From the NCBI RefSeq assembly GCF_016925495.1, contig NZ_CP070491.1, forward strand, positions 2,170,001 to 2,234,000: a DNA stretch of 64,000 bases, read 5' to 3'. The notes below the pieces were generated by a model. It made no database searches. It was not told the DNA's origin and was given only the letters and a program-made list of their open reading frames with translations. This stretch comes from Methylococcus sp. EFPC2 (lineage in GTDB: Bacteria > Pseudomonadota > Gammaproteobacteria > Methylococcales > Methylococcaceae). Each line of letters begins with the position of its first letter. Positions within the stretch are counted from its first letter, which is position 1. Both the position numbers and the translations under genes were made by a program. Positions 56,887 to 64,000 of the stretch are shown piece by piece.

Positions 56887-58394
56887 TCGTCCTCGCCACC
56901 CTCAACGCCCGCTATATCCATGCGTCGCTGGGATTGCGCTACCTGTTCGCCAACATGGGCGAGTTGGAAGCCGATACGGATATCATGGAATTCATCATCG
57001 GCGACCGGCCGGCGGACATCGTCGAGAAACTGCTGGCGAAATCACCTCGTATCATCGGGCTGGGCGTTTACATCTGGAACGCCGAAGAAACCCTCAAGGT
57101 CGTCGAACTGCTCAAGCAGGTGGCGCCGGAAATCAAGGTGGTGCTGGGCGGCCCGGAAGTCAGCCATGAATGCGAGGAACAAGCCATCGTGGCGCTGGCC
57201 GACCACGTGATCTGCGGCCCCGGCGACCTGGCCTTCGCCGCCTTGTGCCGGGATATTTTGAAGGGCGAAGCAGCGCCGCGCATCATCCGCCCCGAAATGC
57301 CGGACCTGAAGGACATCGCCCTGCCCTACCGGCTCTACACCGATCACGACATTGCCCACCGGCTGATCTACGTGGAAGCCTCGCGCGGTTGTCCGTTCAA
57401 GTGCGAGTTCTGTCTATCGGCGCTGGACAAGACCGCCTGGCCTTACGAGTTGGAACGCTTCCTGGCCGAAATGGACGCGCTGTACCGGCGCGGCGCCCGG
57501 CATTTCAAATTCGTCGACCGCACGTTCAACCTGAACGTGAAGGCCAGCCTGCGCATCCTGGAGTTTTTCCTGGAGCGGCTGGACGAAACCTTGTTCCTGC
57601 ATTTCGAGGTGATCCCGGATCATCTGCCCGACCCGCTGAAAGAGGCCCTGGCCCGCTTTCCCGAGGGCTCGCTGCAACTGGAGATCGGCGTGCAGACCTT
57701 CGATCCCGAGGTCCAGTCCCTCATCAGCCGGCGTCAGGACAACGACAAAACGGCCGCCAATCTGCGCTGGCTGCGCGAACACACCGGAGCACACATCCAC
57801 GCGGACCTCATCGCAGGGCTGCCGGGCGAAGACCTGACCAGCTTCGCACTAGGCTTCGACCGGCTGGTGAAGCTGGACCCGCAGGAAATCCAGGTCGGCA
57901 TCCTCAAGCGCCTGCGCGGCGCGCCCATTGCCCGTCACACCGTGACGGCAGACATGCACTACAGCCCGCATCCGCCTTACACCGTGGTGCGCACCGGCCG
58001 CCTGGATTTCGCCACCCTGCAGCGCATCAACCGCTACGCCCGCTACTGGGATCTGGTCGGCAATTCCGGCCGCTTCTCCGTTACCCGCCCGCTACTGCTC
58101 AGCGATACGCCATTCGAGCGCTTCATGGCCTTCAGCGACTGGCTTTACGCCACCACCGGCAAGACACACCAATTGGCCTTGGACCGGCTGTACGACTGGG
58201 TCTACCGCTGGCTGACCGAGCAGGGCGGCGTACCGGCCGAAGCCGCCCATGAGGCCGTCGCCGCCGATTTCCACGCCAGCGGCACACGCAGCATTCCGCC
58301 GTTCCTGCAGGCCACCACCGCCCCCATCCCGCCGCGGATTAAGAGCGACCCCGGCCACGCGCCCAAACGGCAGGCACGGCACTTGGCCGATTAA
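56883..58394 (+). CDS. B12-binding radical SAM protein (DUF4080-like C terminus)
   Basis: A 503-residue protein. The N-terminal ~130 residues form a cobalamin-binding-type Rossmann domain (GLGVYIWNAEETLKVVELL, VVLGGPEVS). The radical SAM core follows with ASRGCPFKCEFCLSAL, giving the C-x3-C-x2-C cluster motif, and LEIGVQTFDPEVQSLISRRQ. The C-terminal domain matches my memory of DUF4080. Substrate unknown. The ATG overlaps the epmA stop by four bases. Its last six codons have been duplicated downstream (see 58376-58670). Confidence 0.88.
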   Translation: MIVLATLNARYIHASLGLRYLFANMGELEADTDIMEFIIGDRPADIVEKLLAKSPRIIGLGVYIWNAEETLKVVELLKQVAPEIKVVLGGPEVSHECEEQAIVALADHVICGPGDLAFAALCRDILKGEAAPRIIRPEMPDLKDIALPYRLYTDHDIAHRLIYVEASRGCPFKCEFCLSALDKTAWPYELERFLAEMDALYRRGARHFKFVDRTFNLNVKASLRILEFFLERLDETLFLHFEVIPDHLPDPLKEALARFPEGSLQLEIGVQTFDPEVQSLISRRQDNDKTAANLRWLREHTGAHIHADLIAGLPGEDLTSFALGFDRLVKLDPQEIQVGILKRLRGAPIARHTVTADMHYSPHPPYTVVRTGRLDFATLQRINRYARYWDLVGNSGRFSVTRPLLLSDTPFERFMAFSDWLYATTGKTHQLALDRLYDWVYRWLTEQGGVPAEAAHEAVAADFHASGTRSIPPFLQATTAPIPPRIKSDPGHAPKRQARHLAD

Positions 58395-58670
58395 ACCCGC
58401 GAACCCGTTCAGGCTTCGTCGTCTTCCAGTTCCGGCAAACCCAGTTCCTCGGGCCAGACCTGGCTGGCCTCCTCCGCCGGCAAGGACTCCACCTTGACCA
58501 GTTGGCGGCCAATCTGGCGAGTACGAACCTCGGCCTGGTCGATGGTGTTGCGCGCCTCGTCCAGCTTCTTGCGGGTCTTGGCCAGCACGTCGCCGAACTT
58601 CCCGAATTCGGTCTTGACCGCCCCCAACACCTTCCACACCTCGCTGGAGCGCTTCTCGATAGCCAGGGTA
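58376..58670 (-). pseudogene. duplicated 3' fragment of rmuC
   Basis: The minus-strand frame ending at 58409 gives 76 residues from VWKVLGAVKTEFG to LPELEDDEA, nearly identical to the RmuC C terminus encoded 294 bases away. The duplicated block also includes the last codons of the radical SAM gene (HLAD-stop), visible at 58382 and again at 58676. Changes such as PAEEASQVW versus PVDDARQVW show the duplication is not recent. No start or promoter of its own. Confidence 0.9.
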
Positions 58671-58702
58671 CGGCATTTGGCCGATTAAGCCCGCGAACCC
58701 GT

Positions 58703-59989
58703 TCAGGCTTCGTCGTCTTCCAGTTCCGGCAAGGCCAGGTCTTCTGGCCAGACCTGGCGGGCATCATCGACCGGTAGAGACTCCACCTTGACCAGTTGGC
58801 GGCCGATCTGGCGGGTGCGGACCTCGGCCTGGTCGATGGTGTTGCGCGCCTCGTCCAGCTTCTTGCGGGTCTTGGCCAGCACGTCGCCGAACTTGCCGAA
58901 TTCGGTCTTCACCGCCCCCAACACCTTCCACACCTCGCTGGAGCGCTTCTCGATAGCCAGGGTGCGGAAGCCCATCTGCAAGCTGTTGAGGATGGCCGAC
59001 AGCGTGGTCGGCCCGGTGACGGTGACGCGGAAGTCGCGCTGCAACTGGTCGAACAGGCCCGGCCTGCGTATCACCTCGGCATACAAGCCCTCGACGGGCA
59101 GGAACAGCAGGCCGAAATCGGTAGTGTGCGGCGGCTCCAGGTATTTGTCGCGGATGGACTTCGCCTCGTTGCGGATGCGCGTTTCCAGCGCCTTGCCCAA
59201 TTCCTCCATGGCCTGCACCTCGCCGACTTCGCGGGCGTCGACCAGTTTCTGGTAGTCCTCCAGCGGGAACTTGGCATCGATAGGCAACCAGACCGTGCTG
59301 CCCTGCTCGTCGCGGCCGGGCAGGCGGATGGCGAACTCCACCCGCTCGTTGCTGCCCGGCCGGGTGGCCACGTTGCGGGCGTACTGGTCGACGGTGAGCA
59401 TTTGTTCCAGCAGGTTTTCCAGTTGAACTTCGCCCCAGGTGCCGCGCACCTTGACGTTGGTGAGTACCTTTTTCAGATCGCCCACCCCGCTGGCCAGGCT
59501 CTGCATTTCGCCCAGCCCCTTGTGCACCTGCTCCAGGCGCTCGCTGACCAGCTTGAATGACTCGCCCAGACGCTGCTCCAGGGTATTGTGCAGCTTCTCG
59601 TCCACGGTCTGGCGCATCTGTTCCAGCTTCTGGTTGTTATCGACCTGGATGGCGGTCAGGCGCTGCTCCACGCTTAGGCGCAAGGTTTCGATGCTCTCCG
59701 CATTGCGCTGGCTGTGGCTGCTCAACTGCTGGCCCAGTTGCTCGCCCAAGCGGTGCAGTCCCGCAGCCAGTTCCTCGCGGTTCAGCGCCAGCGTCTGGTT
59801 GAGTTCCTGGCGATTGCCGACTATCTCCTCCCGCAGCCCGCGTTCCAAGCGCTCGATCTGGTCGCGCGCGGCATCCAGGCGCGCAAGCAATGCGGCGTTG
59901 CGGGCGGCGAGCCAGAACAGCAAGCCGAAGCTGATGAGAAAGCCCCCCGCCGGGACGCCCAATAACAGGTAGATCAATAAATCCGACAT
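58703..59989 (-). CDS. rmuC: DNA recombination protein RmuC
   Basis: A 428-residue protein linked to limiting DNA inversions and rearrangement in E. coli. It has one N-terminal membrane helix (IYLLLGVPAGGFLISFGLLF), a long coiled coil (about 35-175) and the RmuC nuclease-like domain (VKVRGTWGEVQLENLLEQML, VEFAIRLPGRDEQGSTVWLP IDAKFPLEDYQ, FLPVEGLYAEVIRRPGL). Its 3' end is the intact copy of the tandem duplication at the junction with the radical SAM gene. Confidence 0.94.
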   Translation of the reverse strand: MSDLLIYLLLGVPAGGFLISFGLLFWLAARNAALLARLDAARDQIERLERGLREEIVGNRQELNQTLALNREELAAGLHRLGEQLGQQLSSHSQRNAESIETLRLSVEQRLTAIQVDNNQKLEQMRQTVDEKLHNTLEQRLGESFKLVSERLEQVHKGLGEMQSLASGVGDLKKVLTNVKVRGTWGEVQLENLLEQMLTVDQYARNVATRPGSNERVEFAIRLPGRDEQGSTVWLPIDAKFPLEDYQKLVDAREVGEVQAMEELGKALETRIRNEAKSIRDKYLEPPHTTDFGLLFLPVEGLYAEVIRRPGLFDQLQRDFRVTVTGPTTLSAILNSLQMGFRTLAIEKRSSEVWKVLGAVKTEFGKFGDVLAKTRKKLDEARNTIDQAEVRTRQIGRQLVKVESLPVDDARQVWPEDLALPELEDDEA

Positions 59990-59998
59990 AGAAATACG

Positions 59999-60325
59999 GT
60001 GAAGATTCGTGGGTGGGAACGGCCGGGCGTGAGCATTTGCGCCTTAGATTACGAAACTGTTACGATCGCGCGCCTTTTTCATATTCTCCCATGGGAAACC
60101 GCGCTGAACACACGCTCCGCCAAATTACTGGGCTGGCTCAAGGTCATCATCGGCGGCCCGCTCGGGCTGTTGGCCTGGGGCATCTCCGGCGCGAGCGCAG
60201 TGGCGGTCATCATCTGGGGCTTAAAAACCGTCGCCCTGCCCTTGCTCATGCTGAAGACCGCCTCCTGGAGCATCTGGGGGTTCGGCGTATTTCGCGAGTC
60301 CAAGGCAAAGCTCAAGTCCAAATGA
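59999..60325 (+). CDS. small membrane protein, unknown
   Basis: An open frame of up to 108 residues whose latter two thirds contain two hydrophobic segments (VIIGGPLGLLAWGISGASA and VAVIIWGLKTVALPLLMLK) and a basic C terminus (KAKLKSK). The first ~35 residues do not look like part of it, so the start is probably internal and could be a non-ATG codon. Divergent from rmuC. Confidence 0.45.
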   Translation: MKIRGWERPGVSICALDYETVTIARLFHILPWETALNTRSAKLLGWLKVIIGGPLGLLAWGISGASAVAVIIWGLKTVALPLLMLKTASWSIWGFGVFRESKAKLKSK

Positions 60326-60343
60326 ACGGCGCCGGGCTGTCAC

Positions 60344-60934
60344 GTGCCGATGCAGAGCTACCTCGTTTCCCCTGCTGAATCACGCGCACCGCGCGATCCC
60401 GGCCGGCACGGCGGGCTGACGATCGAACTGATATCGCTACCGGGCGCCGGTAAAACCACCCTGATAGAGGCGACCATTGCCCGGCTGAATTCGCGTGTCC
60501 GCGTCGGCGTCATCGGCAATGAGCTGGCGGCGTCTGATGCCGGCCGAGAAACGAGCGAGCCAAAACCGGAGAATCCGGACCTCACTCTTATCGAGAGCCG
60601 AGGTGATCCAAACGACACGAGCGGTATCGATCCGGGCAAGCGCCGCACCGTCGTCCTGTTGTCCGTAACCGACGGCGACGATCGGCCGGACCATCATCTC
60701 AAGATGGTCGCCACCGCCGACGTGGTCATCGTCAGCAAGGCCGAACTGCTGCGTTCGCTTCCCGGCTTCTCGTTGGATAGCCTGGAACGGCGGCTGCGTG
60801 GGCTCGGCTGCAAGGCGATGATCATGCCCTTGTCAGCGAAAAGTGGCTTGCACCTGGATGAATGGCTGAACTGGCTGGAAACGGAGCTGGCCGTGTACCG
60901 CCAGAGCCCAGCCGATAGCCGTCGCGATTTCTGA
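60344..60934 (+). CDS. HypB-like P-loop GTPase, short form
   Basis: A 196-residue protein with P-loop LISLPGAGKTTLIEATIARL, RVGVIGNELAASDAG, IESRGDPNDTSG, VVLLSVTDGDDRPDHHLKM, and the guanine-type VIVSKAELL, all in the order found in HypB nickel-insertion GTPases. The metal-binding histidine/cysteine segments of the usual HypB are missing, and no hydrogenase or urease gene is nearby. It may be a divergent metallochaperone or a decayed gene. Start is GTG 60344 or ATG 60350. Confidence 0.65.
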   Translation: MPMQSYLVSPAESRAPRDPGRHGGLTIELISLPGAGKTTLIEATIARLNSRVRVGVIGNELAASDAGRETSEPKPENPDLTLIESRGDPNDTSGIDPGKRRTVVLLSVTDGDDRPDHHLKMVATADVVIVSKAELLRSLPGFSLDSLERRLRGLGCKAMIMPLSAKSGLHLDEWLNWLETELAVYRQSPADSRRDF

Positions 60935-60958
60935 CCGCTATTCCAGCCACTGCCGGCA

Positions 60959-61882
60959 TCAAAGCCTCGGCAAAGGCTTTAAGTCCAAGTCCTTCAGCAC
61001 CCGCGCCGTCAAATCCGGCTCTTCGCTCAGATAATGCAAGGCGTCCGCCTCGCGGCGCAGCCAGGTGTATTGCCGCTTGGCGAACTGCCGGGTGGCGATC
61101 ACGGCGCGTTCCACCATCGCGTCATAGTCCAGTTCGCCTTCCATGTAAGCCCACACCTGCCGGTAGCCCACCGCGCGGATGGACGGCAGGCTGGGGTCCA
61201 GATCGCCCCGTTGGTATAGCGCCCGCACCTCCTCCACCAAGCCTTGCTCCAGCATGAGTTGAAAACGGGCGCGAATGCGCTGGCCCAGCAATTCCCGGTT
61301 GGCGGGCGAGACGACCAGGCGTATCAAATCAAACGGTAAGGGCTCGCCCTCGGCCTTCGCGCATAATTCGGTCAGGCTGACGCCGGCGATGCGGTAAACC
61401 TCCAGCGCCCGCTGGATGCGCTGCGGATCGTTGGGATGGATGCGTGCCGCCGCCACCGGATCGATACGCGCCAGTTCCTCGTGCAAGGCGAGCCAGCCCC
61501 GTGTCGCCGCTTCCTCGTCGATGGCCGCGCGTATCTCCGCATCCGCCGCCGGCAGTTCGGCCAGCCCGTGCCTCAGCGCATTGAAATAAAGCATCGTCCC
61601 GCCGGCCAGGATCGGCAGTCGACCGCGCGCCGTGATGTCGTGCATCAAGGCGATGGCCTGCTCGCGGAACTGACCCGTGGAAAAAGCTTCTTTAGGATCC
61701 AGGATATCGATCAAATGATGGGGCACACCGCGACGCTCTTCCAGGCTCGGCTTGGCCGTGCCGATATCCATGCCGCGATAAACCAGCCCGGAATCGACGC
61801 TGATCACCTCGCCGTCCAATTCCAGGGCCAATTCGATGGCCAGCCGCGTCTTGCCCGAAGCGGTCGGTCCCATCAGGACCAA
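60959..61882 (-). CDS. miaA: tRNA dimethylallyltransferase
   Basis: Adds a dimethylallyl group to A37 of tRNAs that read UNN codons. Landmarks are [73 protein letters not shown] and [13 protein letters not shown]. The 5' end is odd. No ATG lies in the short stretch expected before [12 protein letters not shown] at 61882 would give a minimal N terminus, and the open frame runs on to 62092 through a translated palindromic repeat. The true start needs experiment. Confidence 0.88.
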   Translation of the reverse strand: MVLMGPTASGKTRLAIELALELDGEVISVDSGLVYRGMDIGTAKPSLEERRGVPHHLIDILDPKEAFSTGQFREQAIALMHDITARGRLPILAGGTMLYFNALRHGLAELPAADAEIRAAIDEEAATRGWLALHEELARIDPVAAARIHPNDPQRIQRALEVYRIAGVSLTELCAKAEGEPLPFDLIRLVVSPANRELLGQRIRARFQLMLEQGLVEEVRALYQRGDLDPSLPSIRAVGYRQVWAYMEGELDYDAMVERAVIATRQFAKRQYTWLRREADALHYLSEEPDLTARVLKDLDLKPLPRL

Positions 61883-61894
61883 GGCGGGCGGGTG

Positions 61895-61972
61895 TTCCGA
61901 TTCCCCCCTCTCCCCCTGGGAAGGGTTGCGACTAAGCAACCGTTTGCGATTGGAGAGGTCAGGGTGAGGGAT
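61895..61972. repeat. palindromic repeat at the 5' end of miaA
   Basis: CCCCCCTCTCCCCCTGGGAAGGG, then the small hairpin GGTTGC..GCAACC with the conserved GTTTGCGATTGG (61924-61953), then GAGAGGTCAGGGTGAGGG. The same modules occur in the intergenic repeat clusters. It lies where the first codons of miaA are expected. Confidence 0.75.
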
Positions 61973-62039
61973 ATTTGAATTAGCCAATGGGGTCCGCTGA
62001 CAAAGGGATAAACGTCCGAATTCTACGCCCTTCGCAAAA

Positions 62040-63053
62040 TCAAATCCGGTCCAGCGGGCTGACCACACCCTTACCGCCGCGATTGAGCACATGGGTATAT
62101 ATCATCGTGGTGCTCACGTCCTTGTGGCCCAGCAGTTCCTAAACCGTACGGATATCGTAACCGGATTGCAGCAAGTGCGTAGCGAAGGAATGGCGCAACG
62201 TATGGGTCGAAGCCGGTTTTGCGATGCCGGCCATACGGATGGCGCTCTTGATCGCGCGCTGTAACGCCTGCTCGTGCGTGTGATGCCGCCGTTCGACACC
62301 GGAACGCGGATCGGTACTCAAGGATGCGGATGGAAATACCCAAAACCAGCCCCACTCCTTGCCCGCATTAGCATATTTCCGATCCAGCGCATCCGGCAGG
62401 TAAACCCCAGGCAAATCGCGTTGACGATCCCGCTCCCACGTCAGGCGCACCTGCTGGAGATGAATTTTCAACTCGTCCAGCAAAGATGCAGGCAACATGG
62501 TGACCCTGTCCTTGCCGCCTTTGCCATCCCGAATCAGGATTTCATGCCGCTCGAAGTCCATGTCCTTGACGCGCAGTCGGACACACTCCATCAACCGCAT
62601 ACCGGTGCCGTAGAGCATCCGAGCCATCAACAGGTGCACCCCTTCCAAATGTGTCAGCAATCTGCCGACCTCGGCCTGCGCCAATACTGTCGGCAGGCGT
62701 ATGGATTTCTTCGGACGCGTTAGGTTATCAAGCCAGGGCAATTCGACGGCCAAAACCTCCTTATACAAAAACAAAAGCGCCGATAAAGCCTGCTGGTGAG
62801 TACTTGCCGACACCCGACCGGCATTGGCGAGATGGCTCAAAAACCCCTCGACTTCCACAGCCCCCATATCCTTCGGATGGCGTTTGCCGTGGAACAGGAT
62901 GTAGCGCTTCGCCCACTGTACGTAGGCTTGTTCGGTGCGCAGGCTGAAATGTTTGGCACGAATGCGCTCGCGCATAATGTCCAAAAGCTTGGGGCTATTA
63001 CCTGCCGCGTTTGTCGACGGATATTCTGAAGACTTGTCGTTCATGCGTGCCAT
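62040..63053 (-). pseudogene. intI: integron integrase, interrupted by one amber codon
   Basis: Tyrosine recombinase of the IntI class. The frame has RAKHFSLRTEQAYVQWAKRY, LLYGTGMRL-like MLYGTGMRLMECVRLRVKD, the IntI-specific insert PDALDRKYANAGKEWGWFWV with STDPRSGVERRHH, and HTLRHSFATHLLQSGYDIRT. A TAG at 62139-62141 then replaces the expected Gln codon. After it the same frame continues [20 protein letters not shown] to a TGA at 62040, including the catalytic Tyr. As written the product lacks the nucleophile. Start is ATG 63053 or 63044. Confidence 0.9.
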
Positions 63054-63104
63054 GTAAGCAGCCGTGTCGGCTACAAAGTATAGGCCATTCCAATTGACAG
63101 CCAT

Positions 63105-63204
63105 TATTACACGGCGTAGCGTTCGGGCTTAGACGGCGCTTTGCCCGATCACTTAGAATTTCTTATACGGCAGATTGCCGTCTACTTTACGTTATGTTTA
63201 AATC
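63105..63204. promoter_or_regulatory. putative attI region and cassette promoter
   Basis: The stretch between the divergent integrase and the first cassette contains ACGTTATG at 63190-63197, a core-like G/TT junction (63191/63192) that marks the start of the first cassette. ACGGCAGATTGCCGT (about 63165-63179) is a small inverted repeat that may belong to the attI binding sites. Confidence 0.55.
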
Positions 63205-63807
63205 ATGTCTGAACTGAAACAGCTCATTGAAGAGTACGGTGGAATCCAACCGCCTCATTTGGCCTTTTATATGGAATCGATCCGTTTTAGCAGTGAAGCT
63301 GCAATGAATTCCATCGATTATCTGGCGGACTTCATTAAAATGACTAATGAAACCAAAGGCCAATATGAAATGACTAGAGAACTCCAAACGATTATTTTGG
63401 ATCATCTCCAAAACATTTTGACGCATGCTGCCGCTTTATCTCGGTATTTCTGGCCTTCTAAACCGGGTAAAGATAGTCTTCATCAGAAACGAGCTGAAAC
63501 ATTAATGGCTGAGTTTGATTTAAACGATGACAGCCCATTAAAAAACAGAAGTCTTCGGAATCAGCTTGAGCACTTCGATGAAAATCTGGATAAGTATTTG
63601 TGGTCGAAGCCGTTAGTTGGATACGTTTTACCAGCTTATGTTGGAGGTGTTTTTGATAATGATGGTGTGCCCACGCATCTATTTCGTGCATTCTATATTG
63701 ATGTTGGCATATTCGAAACACTAGGTCAGCGATATGAAGTTCAACCCATTGTTGATGAGCTTTGTAAAATTCATGAGAAGTTTAACAGTGCTAACAATCA
63801 CACATAA
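63205..63807 (+). CDS. integron cassette protein, possible HEPN-fold
   Basis: A 200-residue cytoplasmic protein of unknown function in the first cassette (63192-63864). It is helical in the N-terminal two thirds and holds SLRNQLEHFDENLDKYL, where RNQLEH fits the R-x4-H motif with Asn after Arg found in HEPN-domain RNases. This family link is an inference from one motif. The codon use is AT-rich relative to the core genes. The gene is followed immediately by an attC site and faces away from intI. Confidence 0.7.
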   Translation: MSELKQLIEEYGGIQPPHLAFYMESIRFSSEAAMNSIDYLADFIKMTNETKGQYEMTRELQTIILDHLQNILTHAAALSRYFWPSKPGKDSLHQKRAETLMAEFDLNDDSPLKNRSLRNQLEHFDENLDKYLWSKPLVGYVLPAYVGGVFDNDGVPTHLFRAFYIDVGIFETLGQRYEVQPIVDELCKIHEKFNSANNHT

Positions 63808-63870
63808 CATGGCGCTCAAGCCGACCCGCTTCCGCTACGCTCCAGCGGTCGGCTTAGCTTCACGTTAGGC
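63802..63870 (+). other. integron attC recombination site
   Basis: ACATAACATGG on the left and CACGTTAGGC on the right give the outer boxes. Between them AAGCCGACCCGCT pairs with AGCGGTCGGCTT, a 12-bp stem with one bulged C and a TCCGCTACGCTCC loop. The cleavage point would be G/TTAGGC at 63864/63865. The ORF stop overlaps its left edge, as is usual for cassettes. Confidence 0.88.
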
Positions 63871-63924
63871 ATTCAATTCTGTCTTGAAGCCGTTCTAATT
63901 TCTTAAGCTCCAAAGGAGAAAAAC

Positions 63925-64000
63925 ATGCGACCTTCTTCCATTATTGTTGGGTCTATGTTAGCCACAATATATTCAACCACAGCCCAAAGCTCTTATGTTT
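63925..64000 (+). CDS. start of a second cassette gene, exported protein
   Basis: Runs off the window. AAAGGAGAA lies 5 bases before the ATG, a strong ribosome binding site. The 25 visible residues (SIIVGSMLATIYSTTAQSS in part) look like a signal peptide. It follows the attC of cassette 1, so it is the second cassette ORF. Confidence 0.65.
   Translation, partial: MRPSSIIVGSMLATIYSTTAQSSYV

Noticed and set aside
1-64000. tRNA or rRNA genes
   Set aside because: I looked for T-loop GGTTCGAATCC-like segments and rRNA landmarks by eye and found none that could fold with an acceptor stem.

Overview
The window looks like a chromosomal contig from a gammaproteobacterium, most plausibly a methanotroph-like member of Methylococcales. 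This is an inference from the mix of a gammaproteobacterial core (dusC, tex, rlmE-ftsH, glmM, carAB-greA, efp with beta-lysylation enzymes epmA/epmB, rmuC, miaA), an exosortase with a fused EpsI domain, VPLPA-type C-terminal sorting signals, a copper-type HMA/SafE fusion and a very heavy load of GC-rich palindromic repeats. No 16S rRNA or methane oxidation gene is present, so the assignment is not proven.

Layout. 0-19.6 kb is mostly core: dusC, a sigma54 activator, tex, a VPLPA-CTERM secreted protein, DUF2288, a sulfurtransferase, a YcgR-like PilZ protein, gloA, glmM, ftsH, rlmE, yhbY, then greA/carB/carA. 19.7-21.2 kb is a repeat field that includes six tandem copies of a ~154-bp unit. 21.3-32.4 kb is an AT-rich surface polysaccharide and protein-sorting island, all on the minus strand: a sorted protein, a Wzx-like flippase, a beta-helix protein, an O-antigen ligase/polymerase-like protein, two GT4 enzymes, a WecB/TagA/CpsF enzyme, a DUF218 protein and the exosortase-EpsI fusion. 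32.6-33.9 kb holds a candidate undescribed unit: a consensus CRP-like site, leader hairpins, an orphan alpha-helical protein, a 21-bp (7-codon) tandem array encoding a heptad-repeat peptide, and a terminator. 34.0-35.1 kb is a ~292-bp tandem array related to the 154-bp array. 35.3-40.6 kb carries nucleotide-sugar genes (wecB, fcl, gmd) and tpm, with nested miniature transposable elements and a broken S23-type gene.

41.6-48.9 kb holds aguA-aguB (agmatine to putrescine), a DUF559 nuclease-like protein, oadG-oadA-oadB and epmB. 49.1-61.9 kb holds the HMA-SafE-cupredoxin-like fusion, a TonB-dependent receptor, an ATP-grasp-like protein, efp-epmA-radical SAM, rmuC with a partial tandem duplication of its 3' end, a HypB-like GTPase and miaA. 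The right end is a chromosomal integron: an integrase gene interrupted by one amber codon just before its catalytic tyrosine, a putative attI, one complete cassette (ORF plus attC) and the start of a second cassette.

How the genes work together. The island, together with GDP-fucose (gmd, fcl) and UDP-ManNAc (wecB) synthesis, would build and export an exopolysaccharide. The exosortase would process proteins with VPVPA/IPLPG C-terminal signals. EF-P, EpmA and EpmB form a complete beta-lysylation pathway apart from any later hydroxylase. Several repeat families are found between and sometimes inside genes. They are translated in frame in the EpsI domain and have probably altered the 5' end of miaA.
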